Assembly (NCBI RefSeq): GCF_012034385.1
Contig: NZ_JAAVJB010000028.1
Coordinates: 1 to 37,157 of the forward strand
DNA: 37,157 bases
Direction: 5' to 3'
From: Streptomyces spiramenti
GTDB taxonomy: Bacteria > Actinomycetota > Actinomycetes > Streptomycetales > Streptomycetaceae
Shown: positions 29,165 through 36,025 of the stretch, piece after piece
How positions within the stretch are numbered: the first letter of the stretch is position 1
How the letters are laid out: each line of letters begins with the position of its first letter
Notes under the pieces: generated by a model
What the model saw: the letters and a program-made list of their open reading frames with translations, nothing else
What the model was told of the DNA's origin: nothing
Databases searched by the model: none
Translations under genes and position numbers: made by a program

Positions 29165-29191
29165 CCCTCGCGAGGGACGAGACGTGTCTCG
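29165..29191. promoter_or_regulatory. Two adjacent palindromes upstream of the cas operon
   Basis: CCCTCGCGAGGG (29165-29176) is a perfect 12-bp palindrome, and CGAGAC-GT-GTCTCG (29178-29191) has perfect 6-base arms. They lie about 165 bp upstream of cas3. The related half-site CGAGAC recurs near 29147. They may be operators for the cas operon or for a small ORF on the other strand. On the minus strand GACAAT near 29070 could be a -10, but no matching -35 is clear. Confidence 0.45.
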
Positions 29192-29216
29192 CTTGTCTAG
29201 GCATTCTGGAGAAACA

Positions 29217-29336
29217 GTGTTCCGGTTCCTGCGGAAGTTCGTTCTGCGACTCGAGGCTCGATACAGGATCGAACGCATGGCGGTCGGCGCGTTCATTCGT
29301 GCTCTGATCGACGAATTCGTCAGCTGGCTCTTCTGA
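29217..29336 (+). CDS. Possible 39-residue basic/amphipathic small protein
   Basis: A GTG at 29217 with GGAGA 5 nt upstream opens a frame of 39 residues (start FRFLRKFVLRLEARYR, end ALIDEFVSWLF). It is helical, with a basic first half and a hydrophobic second half. It is divergent from cas3. I know no family for it, and at this length it could be chance. Confidence 0.25.
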   Translation: MFRFLRKFVLRLEARYRIERMAVGAFIRALIDEFVSWLF

Positions 29337-29388
29337 GCCGTCGGTGGCGGGCCCCAGAGGCCCGTCACCTCTTGGAGGCTGCCGTTCC

Positions 29389-29817
29389 TCCGGTCCTGGT
29401 TACTGCGGGAGTGACGGAGCGGCGACCGCCGACCTCCACGCCTTCGGCTGTGTGCTCTACGAACTGCCGCTGGGACGGCCGCTGTTCTCCACCACAACCC
29501 CTCTCGACCTCGCGGCGGAGCACCAGCCGAAGGTGCCGCCGGCCCTCCTCATGGTCCGGCCGTGCCTGCCCAAGCAGCTCGTCCACCTCGTGGAGCGGCT
29601 CCTGGAGAAGCAGCCCGACCTCCGCCCGGACAGTGCGGCGGCGGTCCGGGAGGCGTTGCTGCCGCTGGCGCAGGAACCGGACGACTCCGCCGGCGCTGCT
29701 CGCCCCCGAGCGGCAGCCCTCCGACCGCGTGAAGCGGCTGGTCGAGCTGCTGGCGCAGCCCGCTCCCGCAGCGCCGGTACCGGTGGCGCGCCGGTCGCCA
29801 CGCCGGTCGGAGAATGA
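29389..29817 (+). pseudogene. C-lobe remnant of a eukaryotic-type Ser/Thr protein kinase
   Basis: Only the C-terminal lobe is visible: TADLHAFGCVLYELPLGRPLF (subdomain IX, Asp and Gly kept), then VPPALLMVRPCLPKQLVHLV and LLEKQPDLRPDSAAAVREALLP (subdomain XI, invariant Arg). The N-lobe, the catalytic loop and the activation segment are missing. After about 29690 the matching sequence seems to continue in the next frame (APERQPSDRVKRLVELL). The gene is truncated and frameshifted. Confidence 0.7.
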
Positions 29818-30005
29818 ACGTCTTCGGAATCCACGAGCAACTGATCGACGCGTACGACCGGTTCATCCGCAGCGCCACCGTCATCCGGGACGCCAAGGTG
29901 GGGAACTTCCTGGAGGACGACCTCAAGAAGAAGTCCCAGTGGCCGGGCCCGTGGCTGTCGCTCAACCTGTTCTTGAGTACGACCGTACGGCTGAGGCGGG
30001 TTTGA
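29814..30005 (+). pseudogene. N-terminal remnant of a large helicase-like protein
   Basis: A 63-residue frame starting at the ATG at 29814 reads MNVFGIHEQLIDAYDRFIRS, then DDLKKKSQWPGPWLSLN, which looks like the N-terminus of the large DEAD/DEAH-box helicases found in defence islands; there the text would run on for over a thousand residues. Here it breaks off after SLN with unrelated residues and a stop codon. It overlaps the end of the kinase remnant by 4 bp. The assignment is from memory of the family and only moderately sure. Confidence 0.45.
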
Positions 30006-30279
30006 CGGTGGAGCATCCGTTGGTCGAGGGCGAGGGTGGGCGTATCGTTCGACGTTGAACTCGCCGCCCGGGTTCGGACCGCGGCACGACTGAGGTGTGG
30101 GGCGGGGTGGCCGAATGGGCAGCCACCTCGGGTGGGGCGCAGGGACTCAGCAGGGGGAGCGTCGAGTGGTTCGTCGGAGTCAGTACAGCAACCCGCGTCC
30201 GGTGGCGCAGTACACGGCCGGCGATAGTTGGCGCGAGCGTGGCGCGGAGCTGCCGCTACCACGGAAGCGCGCAGGCAAG
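30006..30279. other. Non-coding or degraded stretch
   Basis: About 270 bp after the helicase-like remnant with no supported gene. It is probably part of the same decayed segment. Confidence 0.4.
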
Positions 30280-30657
30280 ATGAAGGAACTACACAAGACG
30301 ATCAAGCTGATCCGCAGCTCGGTGAACAAGAAGCAGAAGAGCCAGGCGCGGCACTGGCTGCGTCAAGCGCGACGGCTACTCGCCGTTCTCCCCCGCGAGG
30401 ACACCGTTCAGGAGCGCGAGCAGGTGAACGCGCTCTATCGGCGGCTCGGCCCTCCGGGACAGCCGGGAACGACCGCCAAGCCAGCCAAGGCGAAGCCCAA
30501 GGTGCCCGCCAAGGCCGCGAAACCCGCCGCCAGGCCGAAGGCGACCACGACCAAACCGCCACAGCCCCCGGCTGTGAGGGAGTTGGGCAACCGGTTCATC
30601 AACCGCACCGCGCTGGGGTACGGCGCGCCCGGCGTCCGAGACGTGCCGCCCATATGA
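30280..30657 (+). CDS. Small basic protein with a histone-H1-like tail
   Basis: A 125-residue, strongly basic protein. A helical N-terminal half (KELHKTIKLIRSSVNKKQKS then ARHWLRQARRLLAVLP) is followed by a Lys/Ala/Pro-rich tail (AKPAKAKPKVPAKAAKPAAR) and a conserved-looking end (RELGNRFINRTALGYGAPG). The tail is of the kind seen in histone H1 and Lsr2/HU-type bacterial nucleoid proteins. I chose the ATG at 30280 because the frame upstream of it (open from 30097) has non-natural composition. I do not recognise the family; nucleic-acid binding is an inference from composition. Confidence 0.6.
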   Translation: MKELHKTIKLIRSSVNKKQKSQARHWLRQARRLLAVLPREDTVQEREQVNALYRRLGPPGQPGTTAKPAKAKPKVPAKAAKPAARPKATTTKPPQPPAVRELGNRFINRTALGYGAPGVRDVPPI

Positions 30658-30713
30658 ACAAGCCGCTGCCCGCCGCCTGATCGCGCGGCGGGCAGCGGGT
30701 GGGACGACGCCGC

Positions 30714-30905
30714 TCAGTGCTCCGAGGTGAAGCGGACGAACGCCGACCAGCGTTCGGGGGTGACCGCGAAGGACGGGCGGGTCAGGTCCTTGGAGTCCCG
30801 CACGTGAACCGCCGGTTCGGTGAGCGCGACCTCCACGCAGCTGTCGCCCTGGCTACCGCTGTAGCTGGACTTGAACCAGGCAAGTTCCGTCTTGCCGCTG
30901 TTCAT
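30714..30905 (-). CDS. DUF397 protein
   Basis: A 63-residue DUF397 protein with the typical W-F-K-S-S-Y-S start (AWFKSSYSGSQGDSCVEVAL) and VRDSKD, then the Phe/Trp motif (FAVTPERWSAFV). It starts with ATGA overlapping the stop of the XRE gene, the classic Streptomyces pairing. Such small proteins work with the paired XRE regulator, sometimes as a toxin-antitoxin-like or differentiation module (BldB/WhiJ-related context). Confidence 0.93.
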   Translation of the reverse strand: MNSGKTELAWFKSSYSGSQGDSCVEVALTEPAVHVRDSKDLTRPSFAVTPERWSAFVRFTSEH

Positions 30906-31768
30906 AGCTCTCCTCGCAGTTGCTCCAGCAGGCCGCGGGAATCGGTCGGGCTCAGGGCCTGCGAGCGCAGTGTTTCATAGCGTTGGCAGAGCACACCCAC
31001 CTGTTTCGGGTCGGCGATGATCCGCCCGCTCTCCTGCCCCTCGGAGTAGCCGAGCCGCTGGCCCTCCGGCGTTTCCAAGAGCTGGACCGGGCCGTCGAGG
31101 CACGAGTGGAGGCCGGAGGTCAGCGGCAGGATCTGGAGCGAGACGTTGCGCGGAGCGCTGAGTTCCAGCACGTGATCGATCAGCCCCCGCATCCCCTCCG
31201 CGCCGCCGACCCGCCGCCAGAAAACCTGCTCCTCGACGATGAAGCTGAACGGCACCGTTGGCCGCTCACGCATCATGGCCTGCCGCTCCATCCGCGCCGC
31301 GAGCTGCGCCGCCAGTTCCTCCCCGCTGCGCAGCGGGATGGTGCTCTCGAAGACGGCCCGCGCGTAGCCGGCCGACTGCAACAGGCCGGGCACCAGGCGG
31401 CACTCGTAGGTCGACAGACTGGCCGCGTCCCGCTCCAGCCGCGCCCACTCGCGGAACCACGCCGCCAGCCCGGCCTCCTCCCTGGTCAGGTGGCAGGCTG
31501 CCTTCCGCAACGCCCCGGTGTTCCCGAGCGCCTGCTCCGCCCGCTCCACGAACACCTCGTCCGGCATCCGCCGGCCCTGCTCCACCGATTCGACCGTGTG
31601 TTTCGAGTAGCGCACCAGATCCGCGAACTCCACCCGGCTCAGCCCCGCGTGCTCGCGCAGACCCTGCACCACAGCCCCGAAGGTCCGCAGGCTGTCCGAC
31701 GGATGCGGCTCCTTCCGCTCCGCGCGCGGCACCGCCACCGTTACCGGAACCATCTCTCCCGTGCCCAT
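30902..31768 (-). CDS. XRE-family regulator with DUF5753
   Basis: A WhiJ-like regulator of about 288 residues. Residues 30-90 hold the helix-turn-helix (VVQGLREHAGLSRVEFADLV, HTVESVEQGRRMP), and the rest is DUF5753 (REWARLERDAASLSTYECRL, VPGLLQSAGYARAV, LQILPLTSGLHSCLDGPVQL). The ATG at 31768 has GAGAGGG 5 nt upstream; an ATG at 31753 is also possible. The frame is open to 32143 but unnatural before the start. Together with DUF397 it is one of many such pairs in Streptomyces. Confidence 0.93.
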   Translation of the reverse strand: MGTGEMVPVTVAVPRAERKEPHPSDSLRTFGAVVQGLREHAGLSRVEFADLVRYSKHTVESVEQGRRMPDEVFVERAEQALGNTGALRKAACHLTREEAGLAAWFREWARLERDAASLSTYECRLVPGLLQSAGYARAVFESTIPLRSGEELAAQLAARMERQAMMRERPTVPFSFIVEEQVFWRRVGGAEGMRGLIDHVLELSAPRNVSLQILPLTSGLHSCLDGPVQLLETPEGQRLGYSEGQESGRIIADPKQVGVLCQRYETLRSQALSPTDSRGLLEQLRGEL

Positions 31769-31874
31769 GCCCACCCTCTCGACCGTCCCACCACCGACGA
31801 AGCCCCACGCATTCGCCACAACGCCCAGCGTGGCCGCTCCCCGCCCCACCCGTCCACCCGGAACACACGCGTGG

Positions 31875-31902
31875 TTGACACACATCCGCCATCCGGGACA
31901 AT
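31875..31902 (+). promoter_or_regulatory. Sigma-70-like promoter, plus strand
   Basis: TTGACA (31875-31880) and GACAAT (31897-31902) with 16 bp between them, a near-consensus -35 with a fair -10. It points away from the XRE gene into a region where I see no real plus-strand gene, so its product is unknown; it could drive a non-coding RNA or be a chance match. Confidence 0.4.
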
Positions 31903-32267
31903 TCCCACGCTCACCACCCGCGGTGGCCAGAAGCCGGCGAAGGCAGCCCAACGAGCGGTCAGGCGAACGGCGGGGGACAGCACTTCCGCCTGTGCCAGGC
32001 CCGCGCCGTGCGAACGCAGCTGCACGGTTCACCCCGTCGCCTACCGGCTGCCACCCGGTGTTCGCCCTCCGTCTCACACCGGGGCCTGCCAGGGCGCAGG
32101 CAGCCCATGACCTGCTCGTCCCCGTCCGCACACGGCGCCGCACGCCTGCGGGGACGAGGGCGACAACGAACCCCGCCCGATCACGCAGTCTGTGCGCGAA
32201 TGGCCGCGCGGCTCGTCATCGTGCGCTGCTAACCGCCAGCCAGCCAGCACGCACGCCGGTCGACCTA

Positions 32268-32318
32268 CCGCCCCGACATCGACCCACCGGCACCCGAATG
32301 CAGCGGATCGAACACCAC
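32268..32318 (-). pseudogene. Remnant of a second copy of the secreted-protein gene
   Basis: 51 bp here match positions 34020-34070 inside the secreted-protein gene at about 46 of 51 positions (the segment coding VVFDPPHSGAGGTLSG in the intact gene). Flanking sequence no longer matches. It lies downstream of lipoprotein A, exactly where a second secreted-protein gene would stand if lipoprotein and secreted protein had been duplicated as a pair. The rest of 31903-32459 shows no gene. Confidence 0.65.
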
Positions 32319-32459
32319 ACGCTCAAGAGGCTTGCATCAGGGGTCGTGTCTGTCGGCCACCGAGAGCCTCACGCTGGCGCTCTCTACGATCGTCGGACCC
32401 TTGTGCCGCAACCGCGGCCGCCAAGAACATTGCAGCGTGTGGACAGACGCCCACCTCGG

Positions 32460-33125
32460 TCACTCTTCACACAGTTCATCCTCCGCATCGGCAGTGAGCG
32501 TCACCGTCTGCCACACACCGTCCTCGCTCAGGTGCTGCCGGGAGGTGAAGTAGGTGGTGCCGCTCTCGGGCTCCTGCTCGCCGGTCTCCACCTCGATCAG
32601 GTATGCCCCGGACGCATCGCGACAGTACGTCGTGACGGCCACGGTGCCCGATCGCATCTCCAAGGTGCGGTTGTAGTAGCGGAAGGTGCCACCGAAGGAG
32701 AGACCGTCTTCGTGCATGCCGACGACGTAGTCCATGCTTCCGTGGAAGGCCGTATCTGCCAGGTAGAACGGCAGCGCGGGAACGGTGGTATCGCCGCTGG
32801 TGATTGCCTCGTCCACGGCGTTGATTCCGTGCTCCTGGTCGGTGAGGACGGCGAGTTCGACCGGGTCGTCGGTGTCGACCTTCTCGAAGACGTTGTTCAC
32901 GTCGTCCGGCAGGTTGATCTCCGGACGGTCGATACCGCCCTCGGGCAGCTCCTCCTGGCCCGCCTCGTCGTCCTCACTCCCTGCGGGGCCCGGCGCCTCG
33001 GACGAGCCCGTATTGACACCGGGCAGCGCGTCGTCGGACGACTCGTCATCTCCACCGCACGCGGTGGCCAGCAGCCCGGTCGCCAACACGGCCGCAACCA
33101 CAGAAGCAGAGCTTCGGCGCCGCAT
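32460..33125 (-). CDS. Secreted lipoprotein A (tandem paralogue)
   Basis: A 221-residue lipoprotein of unknown function. The signal peptide (RRRSSASVVAAVLATGLLATAC) ends at a lipobox-like ATAC with Cys following; an acidic Ser/Glu/Asp linker of about 40 residues follows, then a domain with IDRPEINLPDDVNNVFE and DDPVELAVLTDQEHGINAVD. The C-terminal part has two more cysteines (TYCRD and the final LCEE). The ATG at 33125 follows a GGGGGG tract; an in-frame ATG at 33146 is less likely. It is a paralogue of the lipoprotein at 34232-34909. Confidence 0.8.
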   Translation of the reverse strand: MRRRSSASVVAAVLATGLLATACGGDDESSDDALPGVNTGSSEAPGPAGSEDDEAGQEELPEGGIDRPEINLPDDVNNVFEKVDTDDPVELAVLTDQEHGINAVDEAITSGDTTVPALPFYLADTAFHGSMDYVVGMHEDGLSFGGTFRYYNRTLEMRSGTVAVTTYCRDASGAYLIEVETGEQEPESGTTYFTSRQHLSEDGVWQTVTLTADAEDELCEE

Positions 33126-33200
33126 GTTAAAACCCCCCGAAAGCATTCGAACTAAACCCGACGGTCACGGTAGGTTGTGTGACTGACCTATAGACGCGCG

Positions 33201-34244
33201 TCAGCGGACGACGGTCTGGATCTCCTGGACGGTGACGTCCTGGGTGGTGCCGAACGCGCCGTCCGGCAGTGTCGCGCCGCTGCCGTCGGAGCCCTCCCAG
33301 CTGACCTCCCACACGACCGTCGCGCTGAACGGGTACGGTCCGCGGTCGTGAGTCGCCCGGTGGTAGGTGACCCCGCAGGCCGGCGCAGTTCCCGAGTCGG
33401 ACGACGTGTACGGCCGACCCACACCGCCGTCCGCCCCGACCGCACAGCCGTCGTGCACCGTCGCGTCACCCGTTCCCGGATCGAGTTCCACGCGTGACGG
33501 GGTCGCGGTCACCGTCGCCCACAACTGCGAGTAGCCACTGATCGACGCCGTCACCGACACCGGCGCCAGATCGGACGCATCCATCCACACCCAGGTCGCC
33601 AGATTCACCTTCTGCGCATCCGCCGCCGGACTCAACTCGGCACGGACGTCCGGGATCTCCACCTCGGCATACGCCAGCTCAGCCAGCATCTCCGGCGTCG
33701 GAGAGTTGGGATGCGGCGGCGGAGTGTCATCGTGGTCCACCCAGAAGATCCGGGACTCACAACTCGCGGTCGAGCCGTCGGGATGGTTCGGGTTCGAGTG
33801 CACCGTCCACCAGGCACCTTCGTCCTCCCGCCCGATGTTGTGGTCCTCGTACTCACTCTTCTCGCCGTAGGTCTCATCGTGCGAGTCGATGATCGCCGAG
33901 GCGTTGTCCGGATCGGTCTTGTACGCCTGATCCTTGGCGTAGCCGTCCCACCACTCCTTGAACTCCGACGCCGACCACCGAGGCGCGTAATAGCACGGCG
34001 GCGGCGACCAGTTCGCCTGCCGCCCGGACAACGTCCCACCGGCACCCGAATGCGGCGGATCGAACACCACGCCGCCCACGCCGGCCTCGGAGACACCTGC
34101 CTTCAGCTTGTTGCCATTGCGGTCTCCGCGAACATCTCCTCCTCGGTCCCCGCGACCGCCACCGCCGTCTGTGGCGACCGCTGGTGGGGTCGCCGACAAG
34201 AGCAGCGCACCGACCAGTACAGCAACCGAGCTCACCGCACGCAC
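33201..34244 (-). CDS. Secreted protein of the family often mislabelled enoyl reductase
   Basis: A 347-residue exported protein. The signal peptide runs to about residue 24 (VAVLVGALLLSATPPAVA). After a Gly/Asp-rich region come VVFDPPHSGAGGTLSGRQ, NWSPPPCYYAPRWSASEFKE, ESRIFWVDHDDTPPP and the end LPDGAFGTTQDVTVQEIQ, a pattern I recognise from conserved Streptomyces secreted proteins of unknown role. The GTG at 34244 has GGGAAG 7 nt upstream and lies inside the end of lipoprotein B (13-bp overlap); an earlier ATG at 34286 is in frame. It is the middle gene of lipoprotein B - this - lipoprotein A. Confidence 0.8.
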   Translation of the reverse strand: MRAVSSVAVLVGALLLSATPPAVATDGGGGRGDRGGDVRGDRNGNKLKAGVSEAGVGGVVFDPPHSGAGGTLSGRQANWSPPPCYYAPRWSASEFKEWWDGYAKDQAYKTDPDNASAIIDSHDETYGEKSEYEDHNIGREDEGAWWTVHSNPNHPDGSTASCESRIFWVDHDDTPPPHPNSPTPEMLAELAYAEVEIPDVRAELSPAADAQKVNLATWVWMDASDLAPVSVTASISGYSQLWATVTATPSRVELDPGTGDATVHDGCAVGADGGVGRPYTSSDSGTAPACGVTYHRATHDRGPYPFSATVVWEVSWEGSDGSGATLPDGAFGTTQDVTVQEIQTVVR

Positions 34245-34909
34245 GTGTCGTCTTCCCGCTCGGTCGTCAGCACGACGGTCTGCCAAACCCCGACATCGTT
34301 CAGTTCCTGACGCGAGGTGTAGTAGTAAGTACCGCTGTCCGGCTCTTTTTCACCACTGTCCACCTTCACCAGGTATGACTCGGACATGTCCGCACAGTAC
34401 GTAGCGACGGCCGCCGTGCTCGACTGCATCTCGAGAGTGCGGTTGTAGTAGTACGTAGTGCCTCCGAAGGAAAGCCCGTCGTCATGCATACCGGAGGCGA
34501 ACTCAAGGCTCTCCAGCAGCGCCGTGTCCGCCTGGTAGAACGGCAGCGATGGCACCTGAGTATCACCGCTGGTCACGGCCTCATCGACAGCGTTGATGGC
34601 ATGCTCCTGATCGGCGAGGACGGCGAGTTCGACCGGGTCATCCGTGTCGACCTCCTCGAACACGTTGTTCACGTCGTCCGGCAGGTTGATCTCCGGACGG
34701 TCGATACCGTCCTCGGGCAGCTCCTCCTCGTCCGCCTCATCACTCCCCTCCTCGCCCTCACTCTCCGCGGGGTCCGGCGCCTCGGACGAGCCCGTGTCGA
34801 CGCCAGGCAGAGCGTCGTCGGACGGCTCGTCGCCCCCACCGCACGCGGTGGCGAGCAGCCCGGTCGCCAGCACGGCCGCGACCACAGAAGCAGAGATACG
34901 GCGCCGCAT
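34232..34909 (-). CDS. Secreted lipoprotein B (tandem paralogue)
   Basis: A 225-residue lipoprotein very like lipoprotein A: the same signal peptide end (LATGLLATAC), the acidic linker, and the identical IDRPEINLPDDVNNVFE block. The C-terminal half differs more (LEFASGMHDDGLSFGG, then TYYYNRTLEMQSS). The ATG at 34909 was chosen by alignment with lipoprotein A; the frame is open to 34963. The stop codon overlaps the secreted-protein gene. It is the first gene of the three-gene run; the sequence before its start resembles the sequence before lipoprotein A, so the promoter region was copied too. Confidence 0.82.
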   Translation of the reverse strand: MRRRISASVVAAVLATGLLATACGGGDEPSDDALPGVDTGSSEAPDPAESEGEEGSDEADEEELPEDGIDRPEINLPDDVNNVFEEVDTDDPVELAVLADQEHAINAVDEAVTSGDTQVPSLPFYQADTALLESLEFASGMHDDGLSFGGTTYYYNRTLEMQSSTAAVATYCADMSESYLVKVDSGEKEPDSGTYYYTSRQELNDVGVWQTVVLTTEREDDTCVR

Positions 34910-35452
34910 GTCAAAACCCCTCGGGAGCATTCGAACGAAGAAATGCCAGTCACGATACGTCATGTCCCGGACACCCCGAGGCGCAGGTATCGACGGGCAC
35001 GTTCGGCTACCGAGACGGCGCGCGACTCCACCGCGGTTCCCCGGTGGAGTGCCGCGAGTCCCGTTTCAGCCACCGCCTGCACCGCCCGACGGCCGCTCCG
35101 ACCTCTGATGCGGTGGGTGCCAGTCCCCGGAGGCCAGGGCGTACGGCACCACCGCGTACGTGGCCGCATCGGGGTGCACAACACCGGAGGAGACCAGCAC
35201 GTCGGATTGGCCCCGTCCACACGGCAGCCAATCCGAGATGATCGACGCGCTCGACACGGCTGCTATCGGCGACGCCCCCGCATCAGCATGCATGAAGTCG
35301 ATTTGTCCGGTTCATGCAATGCTCCTGGATCGGGGGCTTCGCCAGTTGGCAGTCGCCGTAGTCGGTGGCCTGGTCGGGGGTGTCCTGCCAGCGGCGGATG
35401 TCCACGGCCCCTCGCCGGTGTACACAGGCCCGCAGGTCGGGATCTGGGGAGC
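34910..35452. other. Intergenic region with possible decayed sequence
   Basis: About 540 bp with no supported gene. A hairpin with 8-base arms (CTCCACCG/CGGTGGAG, 35026-35033 and 35042-35049) is present. A minus-strand frame at about 35100-35290 has natural-looking stretches (ATYAVVPYALASGDWHPP) without a clear start or family, so it may be a remnant. Confidence 0.4.
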
Positions 35453-36025
35453 TCACTCTGTGGCCTGGTTTCCGAGGGTGTTGCAATATTGCTGGGCGTG
35501 TTCCGTGACGGGTTGGATGAGTTCTGACACCAGCTCCAGTGCGAGGTCTTCGTCGTCCGGATACCGAGTGATGACGGAAGTGAAGTAGGGGCGGGTCTCG
35601 CCCTCGAATGTGCAGTCGGTCACGGCGCTCGCCATCCCTGGCCACGCGTATGCTTCGTAGGGTCCAGGAACGGCGACGGCTTCTTGTTCGGGATGGCTCC
35701 GCATTCCGTAAGCGAGCGGAGGTTCCGCTACTCCTCGATCGGCGTGGAACTGGGCGATGATTGTAATGACGGTCACCCTGTCGACGAGATACTTGCAGGT
35801 GAATTTACCACTGTTTACAACGACATAGTTATGGTCAAAATCAAGACGCTCCCCTGAAATGAAGATCGGCTCCATGTCGACGTCGAGTGGTGGAATGTCG
35901 CACAGGCTTCGAGGTATCTCGTACAGTCGTTCCGTTTTCTCCCCGGACTCACTCCACGTGCAACCCCCGGTGGACAGAAGAGTCAGGAATGCGCCTGCGC
36001 CGGCGGCCCAGTGCTTCGCGGTCAA
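35453..36025 (-). CDS. Lipoprotein of unknown function, TTG start
   Basis: A 190-residue secreted lipoprotein. The signal peptide (WAAGAGAFLTLLSTGGC) ends in the lipobox STGGC with Cys22. The mature part has further cysteines (SLCDIPPL, KFTCKYL, VTDCTFEGE, QYCNTL), probably disulfide-bonded. The only sensible start is a TTG at 36025, 8 nt after AAGGGA; TTGA overlaps the stop codon of the upstream DUF6571-like gene, so translation is coupled. Codon use is less GC-biased than in the rest of the window. I know no family for it. Confidence 0.8.
   Translation of the reverse strand: MTAKHWAAGAGAFLTLLSTGGCTWSESGEKTERLYEIPRSLCDIPPLDVDMEPIFISGERLDFDHNYVVVNSGKFTCKYLVDRVTVITIIAQFHADRGVAEPPLAYGMRSHPEQEAVAVPGPYEAYAWPGMASAVTDCTFEGETRPYFTSVITRYPDDEDLALELVSELIQPVTEHAQQYCNTLGNQATE

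Noticed and set aside
30105..30190. tRNA-like stretch with a D-arm resemblance (GGTGGCCGAATGGGCAG)
   Set aside because: No matching acceptor stem, no GGTTCxANTCC T-loop and no anticodon stem can be folded; it is a chance match in decayed sequence.
32008..32232. Small plus-strand frame downstream of the candidate promoter
   Set aside because: No ribosome-binding site and low-complexity composition; not enough to call a gene.
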